Shown one piece after another: positions 10,162 to 19,095 of a stretch of 64,000 nt of DNA. Position numbers and translations under genes: made by a program. Under the pieces are notes generated by a model that worked only from the letters and a program-made list of their open reading frames with translations, searched no databases and was not told the DNA's origin. Within the stretch, counting starts at the first letter, position 1. Each line of letters opens with the position of its first letter. The stretch comes from Desulfosporosinus lacus DSM 15449 (GTDB taxonomy: Bacteria; Bacillota; Desulfitobacteriia; Desulfitobacteriales; Desulfitobacteriaceae), in assembly GCF_900129935.1 (NCBI RefSeq), contig NZ_FQXJ01000003.1:496001-560000 (forward strand). The letters are read 5' to 3'.

Positions 10162-10722
10162 ATGAACATTCCTAAAACTAAAGACCGTATGATGTTAGGT
10201 ATTCTTGCGGGAGGGCTAGCTTTTATATTTCAATCAATATTTGATTACGCATCTTATAAACAGAAAATTTCAAAACGTAATTATTGGAGTACGGCTGCAG
10301 GCGTATGGGTAAAGAGTAAAAGGCAGGCTAATAAATGGAATGGACAATTGTTAGGTGCTTGGATGACATTGGGTTTAAATGCGGTTAATGGTATATTTAT
10401 GGTATGGAGCTTAACGAAGGCCGGTTTAAATAAATGGCCCATCAAGGGTGTTGTGTTAGGTTCGATTACAGGCAGTATTACTAATGCGTTCTTAAGTGGC
10501 TTCGCAAAAAATAAAGTTGCACCCAAAGATAGTAATAGCACCTTATCATATACTTTAACAAATGCAATCACAGGACTCGTTGCTGCTTGGGGTATAGTGA
10601 CATTTGGGGATGAATCACTTTTCAATGAAAGACGCGTTATTGCGGGAGATACCTTGTCAACTATGCCAATTAACATCAATGGAAGTGTTGTTGAGGAATC
10701 CAACCCTACTTATATTCACTAA
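10162..10722 (+). CDS. Small predicted membrane protein, unknown function
   Basis: 186 residues, not recognised. Hydrophobic segments lie at about 10-30 (MLGILAGGLAFIFQSIFDYA), 65-85 (GAWMTLGLNAVNGIFMVWSL), 97-115 (Gly/Ser/Ile-rich) and 130-150 (NAITGLVAAWGIVTFG), so two to four membrane spans are likely. The Gly-rich spans recall pore or immunity-type membrane proteins, but this is only an impression. The ribosome site AAGGAGGG precedes the ATG by 7 bases and a terminator follows. It is 448 bases from the two-gene operon and probably has its own promoter. Confidence 0.65.
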   Translation: MNIPKTKDRMMLGILAGGLAFIFQSIFDYASYKQKISKRNYWSTAAGVWVKSKRQANKWNGQLLGAWMTLGLNAVNGIFMVWSLTKAGLNKWPIKGVVLGSITGSITNAFLSGFAKNKVAPKDSNSTLSYTLTNAITGLVAAWGIVTFGDESLFNERRVIAGDTLSTMPININGSVVEESNPTYIH

Positions 10723-10736
10723 AATTATATTTAAGG

Positions 10737-10779
10737 TAAAATGACTAATATTTTAAATGCATTAGTCATTTACTTTTCT
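10737..10779 (+). terminator. Intrinsic terminator of the 10162 gene
   Basis: AATGACTAA and TTAGTCATT form a 9-bp stem followed by TACTTTTCTC. Confidence 0.65.
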
Positions 10780-11050
10780 CTTAAACTCCATCAGGAAAAA
10801 CAAAATTAAAGGCCAATGTATGGCAACTTAACTTCGCTAAAGACTGCAAATGCGTTGACACAAAAAGAAGGATAGAAATCGGAAGAAATATATGTTTTAC
10901 TCAAATAGTTTGAAAAGGGTTTTAAATTATAAGAAATTTATTCGCCGTGCAATTGACTTTTGGACGGTAAGTGCCGACTATAAACCTATTGAATACAATG
11001 AAGTTCTTTTTATTTACAAGGATAATTTATGATTGAATTCAGTCTTATAA

Positions 11051-11114
11051 TGCAGGGTTTTATATAGTGTAAGGTCGCCTCCACCAATTATTACCATATA
11101 TGAATAATGATGTA
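11051..11114 (+). repeat. Junction between islands 1 and 2 (second ssrA end copy)
   Basis: Composite site. Bases 11051-11088 (TGCAGGGTTTTATATAGTGT, then AAGG, then TCGCCTCCACCAAT) recur exactly at 19096-19133, and bases 11075-11114 recur exactly at 6107-6146. The 14-base overlap is the ssrA terminus with one flanking base, so this is the right end of island 1 fused to the left end of island 2. Confidence 0.85.
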
Positions 11115-11774
11115 TGTTAACAACGGAACGATATTTTTTCCAAACGGAAACGATATGCTTCCGTTTACCCGAGGAAAGAATATGCTCCTGATTTAGTCAT
11201 ATATTTTGTTTGAAATGATTTTTGCCTTTAAAAAAGGAAACCTCCTTTTTTAAAGGCAATTTATATTTTTAAAAGGGCCACCAATCCATATGTCAGTGGT
11301 CTTTATCATGGATACCATAAGAAACCACCTGCGATTTTTATCTGAGTAAAAAAATATGGATCCTATAGAGATAAAATTCAATTTCTTACCGGTATGAGCG
11401 AAAAAAATATGTTTCTATTGGAATTAGAACCCTATTTGTATTCGGGCCAAAGTTAAACTGTAGGTGACATTAAACGCTTATAGTTTTACAAGGTTAAAGC
11501 ATAATTAGAAGCGGCCTGTAAATCAACGAGGAATTCATGTCAATATGTTTGCCGTTCTGACGCTAAGTAAGAAATTTGATGCTAATGCTTAAAGGCTTGA
11601 AGGTCCCTTCAGCGTTGTTTATATCGTAGACATAGATGTGTTATTCCTTCTATGTCCAAATGTACTTCAATCGGTCTTCAAAGTAAAAGCTGATACATTG
11701 ACAGATAAAAGCTCTTTTTAGTGATTATCTTTGTTCACAACTTAAAAGACTTACTGATTATAAATTAAGCTTAG
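11115..11774. other. Gene-free left part of island 2
   Basis: No supported gene. It contains a strong hairpin at 11224-11266 (separate entry) and short AT-rich stretches. The intron fragment begins at about 11775. Confidence 0.45.
11224..11266. terminator. Long perfect hairpin, bidirectional terminator type
   Basis: TTGCCTTTAAAAAAGGA and TCCTTTTTTAAAGGCAA form a near-perfect stem of about 17 bp, followed by TTTATATTTTT. No gene ends close to it on either side, so its original transcript has probably been lost. Confidence 0.55.
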
Positions 11775-11886
11775 ATGTCCGAGTCACGGTAGAGATGCCG
11801 GTTACCCGACACCCCCCGCATAGATCCCGGCGTGCGGAATTATCGCACCGGGCTCCTCAAAAGTATTCGCTTCCATACTTCCAGCA
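11775..11886 (-). ncRNA. Group II intron 3' part (domains V-VI)
   Basis: Read on the minus strand, 11855-11823 gives GAGCCCGGTGCG, a bulge region AT-AATT, then CGCACGCCGGGATC, the classic domain V hairpin. It is followed by a segment ending GGGTAACCGGCATCTCTACC, which fits domain VI and the 3' intron end near 11780. It directly follows the intron-encoded protein. Confidence 0.75.
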
Positions 11887-13092
11887 TCAGAAATCAAAGT
11901 GAAGTTGTACTAGATTCGACTCGACAATTCTTGGCTTTGGAACCCCATATCTTTTCCAACATGCGCTGAATTCGACTAGATTGAAACTACGTCGCTGACT
12001 TCTCCTGTTAAGCCATTTATAGAGAATTTTCTTTACTTGTTCATGGAACTTGCTTAAACTGCTGTAGTTTCCAATAAGTCCATAGTAGTTGTTATAGCCT
12101 CGCAGTTTTGCTATGAGTTTAGGAAAGATCCTTCTCAAACGTTTGTTTCGCATCTCTTTACACCATTCTGTAAATGCGGTCAGTGACTTTCTTAATTTAC
12201 CTGGTGCTGTGCGTCGTTTGATAATATCTCCGACTTTGGCGGATACTCCCCAGCGAAATTCAAACCCTAAGAACTCAAACTTTGTGTTTTCCTCTTTGCG
12301 AAATCGTGAAAAGCTTATGATGTTGGTTTTCTCCTGCGCCAGTTCCAGTCCGAACTTTCCTAAGCGCTCTCCTACTGCTTGGTAAAACTGCACTGCGTCT
12401 TGTTTGTATTGGAACGCACACACGAAGTCATCTGCATATATGCAGATGTAGCTCATGCCTTTGCAAGACGGCTTAACCCTCTTTTCGAACCATAAATCAA
12501 GTGCATAATGCAGGTAGATGTTCGCTAAAATTGGACTGATGACTCCGCCTTGCGGGCATCCGGTTACTGGATGTTTAACCATTCCATTGATGTCCAAGAT
12601 GCCTGCTTTTAGCCATTTCTTGATCAGTCTCAGAAATGTTTTGTCTGCTATGCGCAATTCCAACATTCGAATGAGCCAATCATGATCAATAGCATCAAAA
12701 AAGCCTCGGATGTCTGCTTCAACGATGTAGCTATACTTTCCAAAGTTTAGTTCATGGGTTAAATCTATTACTGCCTTTTGTGCTCCTGTATGCGGCCGGT
12801 ATCCATAGCTATGGTCACTGAACTCCTGTTCATAGATTGCCTCTAGAATCTTCGCCGCCGCGCGTTGAATGATCTTGTCTGAGACCGCAGGTATACCCAG
12901 CGGTCTTTTCTTTCCGTTGCCTTTGTCGATATACACTCTGCGTACTAGCTTCGCACGGTATTGTTTGCTTTTTAACTGCTCTACTGCCTTGCCAAGGTTG
13001 GATTCCAGTTCCTCTGTATATTCCTTGACCGTTATGTTGTCTACTCCTGCAGAGGCTTTCTTCTTTAGATCACGGAATGCTTTGCGATCCAC
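11887..13092 (-). CDS. ltrA: Group II intron reverse transcriptase/maturase, N-terminally truncated
   Basis: The protein spans the fingers-palm RT and maturase (X) domains. Visible motifs include KKRPLGIPAVSDKIIQRA, YGYRPHTGAQKAV, the catalytic YIVEADIRGFFDAIDHDW and ICIYADDFVCAF (YADD), GCPQGGVISPILANIYLH and the maturase segment RLRRIFPKLIAKLRGYNNYY. No HNH endonuclease domain follows. The listed start is GTG at 13092; the frame continues upstream only about 19 codons to a stop, and the usual first 30-50 residues and the whole 5' ribozyme (domains I-III) are absent. The element should therefore be unable to splice or move by itself; translation is uncertain. Confidence 0.85.
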   Translation of the reverse strand: MDRKAFRDLKKKASAGVDNITVKEYTEELESNLGKAVEQLKSKQYRAKLVRRVYIDKGNGKKRPLGIPAVSDKIIQRAAAKILEAIYEQEFSDHSYGYRPHTGAQKAVIDLTHELNFGKYSYIVEADIRGFFDAIDHDWLIRMLELRIADKTFLRLIKKWLKAGILDINGMVKHPVTGCPQGGVISPILANIYLHYALDLWFEKRVKPSCKGMSYICIYADDFVCAFQYKQDAVQFYQAVGERLGKFGLELAQEKTNIISFSRFRKEENTKFEFLGFEFRWGVSAKVGDIIKRRTAPGKLRKSLTAFTEWCKEMRNKRLRRIFPKLIAKLRGYNNYYGLIGNYSSLSKFHEQVKKILYKWLNRRSQRRSFNLVEFSACWKRYGVPKPRIVESNLVQLHFDF

Positions 13093-13142
13093 CTTATTAT
13101 GGATAAAATACCCCTCAACAGATTTCTCTTCCTCTTTATTTG

Positions 13143-13171
13143 GCTCTCATCGGAAACGGTGAGGGTCTTTC
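13143..13171 (+). terminator. Hairpin with GAAA tetraloop at the truncated intron edge
   Basis: CTCATCG-GAAA-CGGTGAG then GGTCTTTCTG. The same hairpin type recurs at 13993 and near 26083. Here it marks where the intron 5' part is missing. Confidence 0.5.
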
Positions 13172-13384
13172 TGTTACGTTTAGACACGTTTCCCCTTACT
13201 TCGCAAGAAAGTTATGAGATAATACAATTTATCTTAGTCTCTTTAATTTAGAGTCGAAAGGGTGAAGGAGAAAAGACCTTTTTAAAGATGAATGGTTCTT
13301 TTTTTAGGATCTAAACTATCTATAATGTGATAATCCATAATGTTATCTTGAGAAAAGATAAAGTTTGAATAGGGGGGGATTTCA

Positions 13385-13963
13385 TTGAAAAAATTGTTGA
13401 CCGTGATCTTACTTTTTGCCCTTTTGTTTGTGTCCGGGTGTCAAAGTAACGCCAATTCGCCTGTTTCTAATCCCGACAATTCTGTTTCTTCAGATGCATC
13501 GGCACCTGAATCGTCTCCCGTCTCTGAACCCGAACCACTGGTTTCTCCTGAACCTGTTTCTGCTGTCCCTTCTCCAGTTTTAGAAAGCACGACAGAAAAA
13601 ACACCTCAACCCAGTGAACCTGCTCCGGCCTCCACGGTACAATCCACACAACCCCAACCCCAACCCCAACCCCAACCACAGCCACAACAGGCGACTCAAC
13701 CTTCACAGAATACAACTAAAACAACAGTTATTGAGATAGAGTTATCCCCGAAGATTAATTCAGCTGAGGTCGACGCCGCATATAAAAGAGCCCTAGCTGA
13801 ACAGAAGATTGATGATGAGATGAAAGCAAAGTACGGTAATGTTGAAGTGGTTGGAGATGGAACGAATGGTACAAATAACGGTGATGGAATTACTTTAAAG
13901 AATGGTACAGATAATGGTGAGACTAATGGAATTATAATCAAGGAAAAAGGACCAATAGAATGA
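13385..13963 (+). CDS. Proline/glutamine-rich secreted lipoprotein, unknown function
   Basis: 192 residues. It has a lipoprotein signal with a hydrophobic core and the lipobox LFVSGC at residues 16-21. The mature part starts with a Ser/Pro/Glu-rich linker (about 22-80), continues with a (PQ)n run (about 88-102) and ends with a short folded-looking region: VIEIELSPKINSAEVDAAYK, then Gly/Asn-rich NGTNNGDGITLKNGTDNGET. The low-complexity linker probably crosses the cell wall. The start ATT-GAAAAAATTG is a TTG codon at 13385 after AGGGGGGGAT. A terminator follows. The PQ run is encoded by pure C4A2 repeats. Confidence 0.75.
   Translation: MKKLLTVILLFALLFVSGCQSNANSPVSNPDNSVSSDASAPESSPVSEPEPLVSPEPVSAVPSPVLESTTEKTPQPSEPAPASTVQSTQPQPQPQPQPQPQQATQPSQNTTKTTVIEIELSPKINSAEVDAAYKRALAEQKIDDEMKAKYGNVEVVGDGTNGTNNGDGITLKNGTDNGETNGIIIKEKGPIE
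13652..13673 (+). repeat. C4A2 telomere-like microsatellite inside the lipoprotein gene
   Basis: Four CCCC runs (13652, 13658, 13664, 13670) separated by AA; the minus strand therefore reads four GGGG runs separated by TT, a G-quadruplex-forming pattern. The unit is 6 bases, so copy changes keep the reading frame and alter only PQ count. Confidence 0.85.
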
Positions 13964-13992
13964 CGCTCATAGACATTGGAAAAATATACTCA

Positions 13993-14023
13993 GCTCTCAT
14001 CGGCAACGGTGGGGGCTTTTTTT
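13993..14023 (+). terminator. Intrinsic terminator of the lipoprotein gene
   Basis: CTCTCATCG-GCAA-CGGTGGGGG followed by CTTTTTTT; a GNRA-type loop and strong T run. Confidence 0.8.
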
Positions 14024-14079
14024 AAGTTATGATATATAATACTGAGCATACTAATCCCTAACATTAGGAGGGATAACGT

Positions 14080-14249
14080 ATGTCTGAACTTGAAGAGCTA
14101 ATAAAACATTACGCTTAAGTATGATCAAGATAAAAGAGGGTAAATCCTTTACGGATCCGGAAGTCGTAACTGCAAGTCAAATATTAGATGCTGTTTTAGA
14201 TAAGTATCAAATAATGCTGATGAATATAAAGAAAGCTGATAAGAAATAA
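14080..14249 (+). pseudogene. Spo0E-like aspartyl-phosphate phosphatase, frameshifted
   Basis: After AGGAGG the ATG at 14080 gives MSELEELIKHYA and a stop. Shifting frame at the A-run at 14104-14107 continues as TLRLSMIKIKEGKSFTDPEV and then VTASQILDAVLDKYQ to a stop at 14249. The joined protein, about 56 residues, has the Spo0E layout with the SQxLD active motif. Spo0E proteins dephosphorylate Spo0A-P and delay sporulation. Loss of a single A would explain the break; a sequencing error in the A-run is the main alternative. Confidence 0.7.
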
Positions 14250-14592
14250 AAACAGAAACGAGCCCTAGTCTTTACTGAGGGCCATTTTCGTTATCTTTAT
14301 CTTAATTTCATGGACATCATTCTCAGCCTGGCGTTTGCATGCTCTACTCCATTAGCGACTGCAGTCTTTATCATGTAATATAGGAGCGCAATACTGAGGA
14401 ACCATAGAAAATAACGATGAAGGTTCGAGCGAACATAAATGTATTTGTCATACAGCACTTTAGCCTCTACACAGTCAGACCATTGATTTCACTGGTATTT
14501 GTACCAATTATAAAAATGTATCAAATTCGGAGGTTTTTAAGCTTTTTTCAGACTTCTCTTTCTGTTAAAATTCAGAGGAAAGAGAGGTCAAA
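14250..14592. other. Spacer with a terminator-like hairpin
   Basis: GAGCCCTAGTCTTTACTGAGGGC (from about 14259) followed by CATTTTCGTT may end the Spo0E-like gene. The rest has no gene; it probably includes the left end of the transposon that follows, but I could not define its terminal repeats. Confidence 0.4.
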
Positions 14593-15808
14593 TTGAGAAA
14601 AAACCACTTTGAAAAACTAGTAAGATATATAAAGAATGTTTACCACATCGAACGTGGTTTGAATAAACTGTCTGACGGAAGAGTTAACTCAACTTATTGC
14701 ACAGGACAAGTAATTTTGCCTGTACTTTTTGCTTTTTTGCTTAGGATAAAAAGCTTTAATGAGCTAAATTTCATGATAAAGAATCATGAGTTTAGTAAAC
14801 TATTTCCCCGAGGAACAAAGCTGCCCCAGGTTGATGCAATCAGAGATACGCTTAAAGTCATGGGTCTAGACGGACTAAAACAAATCAATCAGCACATCGT
14901 CAAAAAGGCAGTTGAGAATAAGGTTTTTGAAAACGGTACCATTGATGGATATACCGTGGTTGCTATAGATAGAACAAAATTCTTCGGTAGCAATAAGAAA
15001 AGCTGTCCAGATTGCCTGAGAATTACCAAAGGTGAGAAGACTCATAATTTCCATAGTGGTGCTGTCATGTCAACAGTAGGGATTGGCCCCAAGCTGGTGA
15101 GTGGTTTTGAAATGTACAAGTCCGGAAAAGATTCCGCTTTAAAGGATGAAGGCGAGCTGAATGTTGGGAAAAGACTGATTGCAGAAGTCGTGAAGAGTCA
15201 TAGAAACTTAAGTGATGTTGTAGTTTATGATGCCCTGGCCTGTAATTCTATCTGGATTAATCACTGCAAAAGCCTGGGTATTGACGTGATTGTCCGAGCA
15301 AAAAACAATAACAATAATAGTTTGCGGTTAGCCAAAAAGACGGTCAATAAGACGGATGCAGTAGAGGTTTGGGAAGATGAAAAAGGATTTGAGAAAGTAG
15401 AAGTTTACGAGTCAACTTTTACAATGGATAATGTGAAGCAGCCGTTGCGGTATGTGAAATTTGCCATTAAACATACTAATCAGCAGCACACACAGATTAT
15501 GGTAACGACTTGTATGGATATGACGCTGAAGACATTGTTTAAAATAATAAGAGCACGTTGGGATATTGAGAACTTGATTTTTAATAACTTAAAACACCAA
15601 TGTGGGTTTAGAGCATTGCTTTGTGCATGAAGGAAATGCCGTAGAAGCTGTGCTATATTTGATCTTTATAGGATCAAATATCATGCAATTATTTTTATTT
15701 AGACGACAGAGAAACCATTTTACAACTCAAAGAGAAATGGTAAGACTATTACTAAAAGGACTATATCTGCTGAAGGTATCGAACGAATTGGTTTTTAGCA
15801 GCTCATAG
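14593..15808 (+). pseudogene. IS4-like DDE transposase, interrupted by a frameshift
   Basis: The first frame (14593-15630) encodes 345 residues with the DDE elements VVAIDRTKFFGS, VVVYDALACNS and, near the end, RARWDIENLIFNNLKHQ. Its last residues (CGFRALLCA) are out of frame; the frame from about 15602 continues the protein as CGLEHCFVHEGNAVEAVLYL and runs to 15808. An extra T in GGGTTTAGAG (near 15605) explains this. Total length would be about 405 residues. A 157-base fragment of a related copy lies at 26724-26880. Terminal inverted repeats not resolved. Confidence 0.8.
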
Positions 15809-16428
15809 AATTTGAACAATTGAATAAGAATCTAAAATCATGGGGTAGGGGAAGGTGTATTCTTTCTCCTCCATTATTTAGATAATTGTGGAGGACAATT
15901 CGAAAAGTGATTGAAATATACAATCAGTGGCAGTGATTTCATACATTGGGTAAATTGCTGAGCAAAAGCCGGATAAACGAAGTAATCAAGGCTTTGCTCC
16001 TCAAAAATGTCTCAAGACTCCATTCCATTATTTTAGGGTTAAGGTTCGTTAAGTATTAGGGCTTTGCCACAGTTTAACTTTTTATCAGAATCGAGTTTAG
16101 GGGTTAAACTAAATTTGACAATTCCAATGGAAGTTTTTAACTAACGCATTTTGTATACGAGTTAAAAAGTGGATAAGGGTGGAAAAATACTGAGGTAACT
16201 AGGGGGAGGAATGATTTGTCTGTTTAGTGTATCTGAATAGAAATTATCTAGTAAGCCTTAATTTTAATTGGGGTGGGATTAACCACTAGAGTTTTGAAAC
16301 CTGAAGATAATTTAGAAGGAGAGTATATATTTTTTAAAAGTTAAAGCAGGAAACATATGTTAAAAAGTCGAATAAATAAGAAATACAGATATTTCCTAGC
16401 ATAACAAGGAAGGGGAGGAAGAAGGACT
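15809..16428. other. 620-base non-coding region
   Basis: No supported gene. It begins with the presumed right end of the transposon and ends with the leader of the CWB2 gene, including GGAAGGGGAGGAAGAAGG before its start. AT-rich overall; no RNA family recognised. Confidence 0.4.
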
Positions 16429-18183
16429 ATGACAATGAAGAAGAACGTTTTAGGTGTATTACTTACTTTTATTATCTTATTTTCTATTACCATACCAACT
16501 CTTGCCGGCACATCAACAATAATAACTCGTTTAGCAGGTACTGATAGGTATTCTACTGCTGTAGAAATTGCCAAGGAGGGGTGGACGCAATCAGATTATG
16601 CAGTATTAGCTTATGGAGAAAATTTTCCCGATGCTTTATCGGCAGGAGTTTTGGCTCAAAAGTATAATGCACCAATTTTATTGACTAGAAGTAATGATTT
16701 ACCTGACGTTACTAAGCAAACATTAATAGATTTGCAGGTTACGCAAGTGTTTATTATTGGTGGAACTGCAGTCATTCCTATGTCTATCGAGACAAAGCTA
16801 CAAGGAATGGGAATTGTTACAATACGTATTGCCGGTTATGATAGGTATGATACAGCAATAAAAATTGCGCAACAACTAAATATGCCTTCGGAATTAATCG
16901 TTACTACAGGGGAAGATTACCCAGATGCGTTGTCAATTGCCCCAATCGCTGCTTTAAAACAAATTCCAATTATTTTAGTTCCAAAAGATAATATTCCAGA
17001 TGTTGTTAAGAATTATATTGCTACGCTAAATGTCAGCAAAACTTATGTTATTGGTGATTCCAACATTATTAATGACAGTGTCTTCAATCAATTGATTAAT
17101 CCCGAACGAATTGTCGGGGCAAACAAATATGAGAGAAATATTGCTATAAATCAAAAATTTGGCAACGACTTTAATGCGAATAGCATTTGCTTAGCTACTG
17201 GAGAGGGATTTGCGGATGCGTTAACCGGTGCTCTGTATGCTTCGAAAGTAAAAGCACCCATTATTTTAGTAAATAACTCATCACCATTGGCAACTACAAA
17301 AAATTATTATAAAAATCGTTATGCAAATGCAGATGAAATATATGTTTTTGGAGGAACTGCGGTTGTTTCAGATAATTTAATACAGAGCTTATCTGATAAT
17401 ACATTAGAAGAGAACTCATCAGTCACAAATCCTACTAATAATACAACGGACCTCAGCAAATTATATACTGAAAATGGCATTGGTGAATATTTAGGTTTTC
17501 AAAGATTAATGGGCTATCTAGGTTCTGATAGATTCGATGTTTATTTCACAGGAACATCTAGCACTTATCATGTTTCTGTAGTTGATTTACGAGGCTTAAA
17601 TGACAATGATATAGTTTATTGGCAGTACAATGGAACAACTGTGACAAATACTCGTAAGGAATGTAATCATTTCTTTTCAGATTTATCATATCTGAAAAGC
17701 AAATATAGTCTGACAGATGATGTGACGTCAAGTGAATGGCTGCAAAGCACTTTTGGTCAAGTCTATTTGGATTGGGCCGAGTTTTTAGGATTTACCGCTG
17801 ATGCAGAAAGAATGGTTGGTCAATACCTTAATGCAGCTGAAGGTATCGACTATAATAAAGGCGTTACGGTAACACCTGATTACGTAATTCCTGAAGATGG
17901 CTGGGTTAGCGGTTATACTTTTGAAAAGATAACAGCCCGTGAAGATGATCTTTTAGAACTTGGTATTGTAGGACGTGAAAAATCCAGTTTACCGGGACAT
18001 TTCGAAGTTTATGGTTTTCCTAAAGATTTCCCGTATACCCCATATTACGTTAATGAAATGACTGATGAATTTATGGCGGCAGAAAACGCAACAGGAGTTT
18101 TCAATGGTATACACATGAAAAAGGAGAATGGGAAAATTTGGTTTAGCTATAAAGATCTTAAAGAAAAAGGCATAATAGACTGA
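16429..18183 (+). CDS. Secreted cell-wall protein with three CWB2 repeats
   Basis: 584 residues. A Sec signal peptide (about 1-27, ending TLAGTS) precedes three cell-wall-binding repeat 2 modules (about 31-120, 125-225, 227-320), recognised by RLAGTDRYSTAVEIAK, YGENFPDALSAGVLA, NAPILL and VFIIGGTAVI-type strings. CWB2 triplets anchor proteins non-covalently to wall polymers. After an Asn/Thr linker (about 330-342), residues 345-584 form a domain I do not recognise, with Trp/Tyr-rich strands and the end HMKKENGKIWFSYKDLKEKG. It is the last intact gene in island 2. The start could also be ATG 16435. Confidence 0.88.
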   Translation: MTMKKNVLGVLLTFIILFSITIPTLAGTSTIITRLAGTDRYSTAVEIAKEGWTQSDYAVLAYGENFPDALSAGVLAQKYNAPILLTRSNDLPDVTKQTLIDLQVTQVFIIGGTAVIPMSIETKLQGMGIVTIRIAGYDRYDTAIKIAQQLNMPSELIVTTGEDYPDALSIAPIAALKQIPIILVPKDNIPDVVKNYIATLNVSKTYVIGDSNIINDSVFNQLINPERIVGANKYERNIAINQKFGNDFNANSICLATGEGFADALTGALYASKVKAPIILVNNSSPLATTKNYYKNRYANADEIYVFGGTAVVSDNLIQSLSDNTLEENSSVTNPTNNTTDLSKLYTENGIGEYLGFQRLMGYLGSDRFDVYFTGTSSTYHVSVVDLRGLNDNDIVYWQYNGTTVTNTRKECNHFFSDLSYLKSKYSLTDDVTSSEWLQSTFGQVYLDWAEFLGFTADAERMVGQYLNAAEGIDYNKGVTVTPDYVIPEDGWVSGYTFEKITAREDDLLELGIVGREKSSLPGHFEVYGFPKDFPYTPYYVNEMTDEFMAAENATGVFNGIHMKKENGKIWFSYKDLKEKGIID

Positions 18184-18307
18184 CTATCAATGAGGTTGGA
18201 CTCAGCGCTTATCTCTTTGCTTAAAAAGTCTGGTTGTTAACAAAATGAGCTTTAAAAGAAATAATCAAAATAATAGAGTAGGGAAACCACTTTAATGGCT
18301 TCCCTCT

Positions 18308-18369
18308 CATCAAACTGCACATGTCCCACTGAGGTTATACGGTTTACCAACTGTGATTAACGTTATTCA
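18308..18369 (-). ncRNA. Possible remnant of a second group II intron 3' end
   Basis: On the minus strand the sequence reads GGTAAACCGTATAACCTCAG, then TGGGACATGTGCAGTTTGAT and GAGAGGG, which resembles domain V of common bacterial group II introns but with mismatched stem positions. No YADD-type reverse transcriptase is nearby. Low-confidence call by resemblance only. Confidence 0.3.
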
Positions 18370-18490
18370 AGTGCTCTGCGCCGCTTTTTGTGCCCACTGC
18401 ATCTTGCGAATACGGTTAGGAGTATAAATACTCCTGACCTTTTCTTTGGTCGGGTGGTCGTGAATCCTGGCTACTCTTAGGCGCTGGAGA
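18367..18490 (-). pseudogene. C-terminal coding relic of unknown protein
   Basis: Minus-strand frame with clean sense codons ending at TGA 18369-18367: it includes RIHDHPTKEKVRSIYTPNRI followed by RKMQWAQKAAQST. The regular composition suggests a former gene tail just upstream of the intron-like remnant. Family not recognised. Confidence 0.3.
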
Positions 18491-18867
18491 GTATACGCAT
18501 CAATTGCTTTTATGTCTTTGCCCTAGGAGTTAAGAAAAAAACATCTGCTCTTCTGACTGTAACTCATGTTTTCCTTAATTGGGTAATAGACATTGAGAAA
18601 GGAATTTACTTACTCCGAATGATGATCCCCGTATCCATTGTTAAGCAAAGTAACGCGTAATCACCTGTATTGTAAGTTGTTATTTACAAAATCCATTTCA
18701 GAGCAGCCATAAACATGTGATTCAAATAAACAAGCCTGATTTTAAATTAGATGTTTATCGAACTCGCTTAATTTGGACGACAATTTTGACGACAACGACG
18801 CCAAAAAAAGTTTCAAAAAGGCATAACATCAATATTATCAAAAGCATCGAAACCCGCATCATATTAG

Positions 18868-18957
18868 GCCGCTAGAGGTTAACCAGTATCACGGTAAACT
18901 ATAGGGATCGAATTCCCAAGCCTAGGGTCGTGAGTTCAAATCTTGTTATCTGCTCTA
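18868..18957 (+). pseudogene. tRNA-Gly(CCC)-like pseudogene
   Basis: Bases 18913-18957 closely match the 3' half of tRNA-Gly(CCC): anticodon loop TTCCCAA, stem GCC, variable AGGGTC, T-arm with GTGAGTTCAAATC, acceptor end ATCTGCTCTA. The 5' half before it (CACGGTAAACTATAGGG) is only partly tRNA-like, and about seven extra bases (GATCGAA) interrupt the anticodon stem. No functional cloverleaf is possible; it may be the scar of another integration event. Confidence 0.45.
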
Positions 18958-19095
18958 TAAAGTAATATTAACGGGTTCAGGGTTTCCTGGTAAGGTATTA
19001 TGGTATAAATCCAGAATGGTTAAGACTAATATGTCTGAAGTAGGCTACTCTGGGGAGGGGCGCAAAATAGTGATTTTTAAAAGGTAGCTTTAAAT

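Larger units (their letters stand above)
6119..11075. mobile_element. Genomic island 1 in the ssrA 3' end, no integrase seen
   Basis: Bounded by copies of the ssrA 3' terminus at 6108-6120 and 11076-11088. Its cargo is an overlapping two-gene operon (6701-9713) and a small membrane-protein gene (10162-10722). Its left end sequence is identical to that of island 2, and its right end sequence (TGCAGGGTTTTATATAGTGT and the following AAGG) is also identical to that of island 2, so both were probably integrated by the same recombinase. No tyrosine or serine recombinase reading frame occurs inside. Confidence 0.75.
18184..19095. other. Degraded DNA at the right end of island 2
   Basis: No intact gene in about 900 bases. 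It holds a group II intron-like 3' remnant (18308-18369), a minus-strand coding relic and a tRNA-Gly-like remnant (listed separately). Confidence 0.5.
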
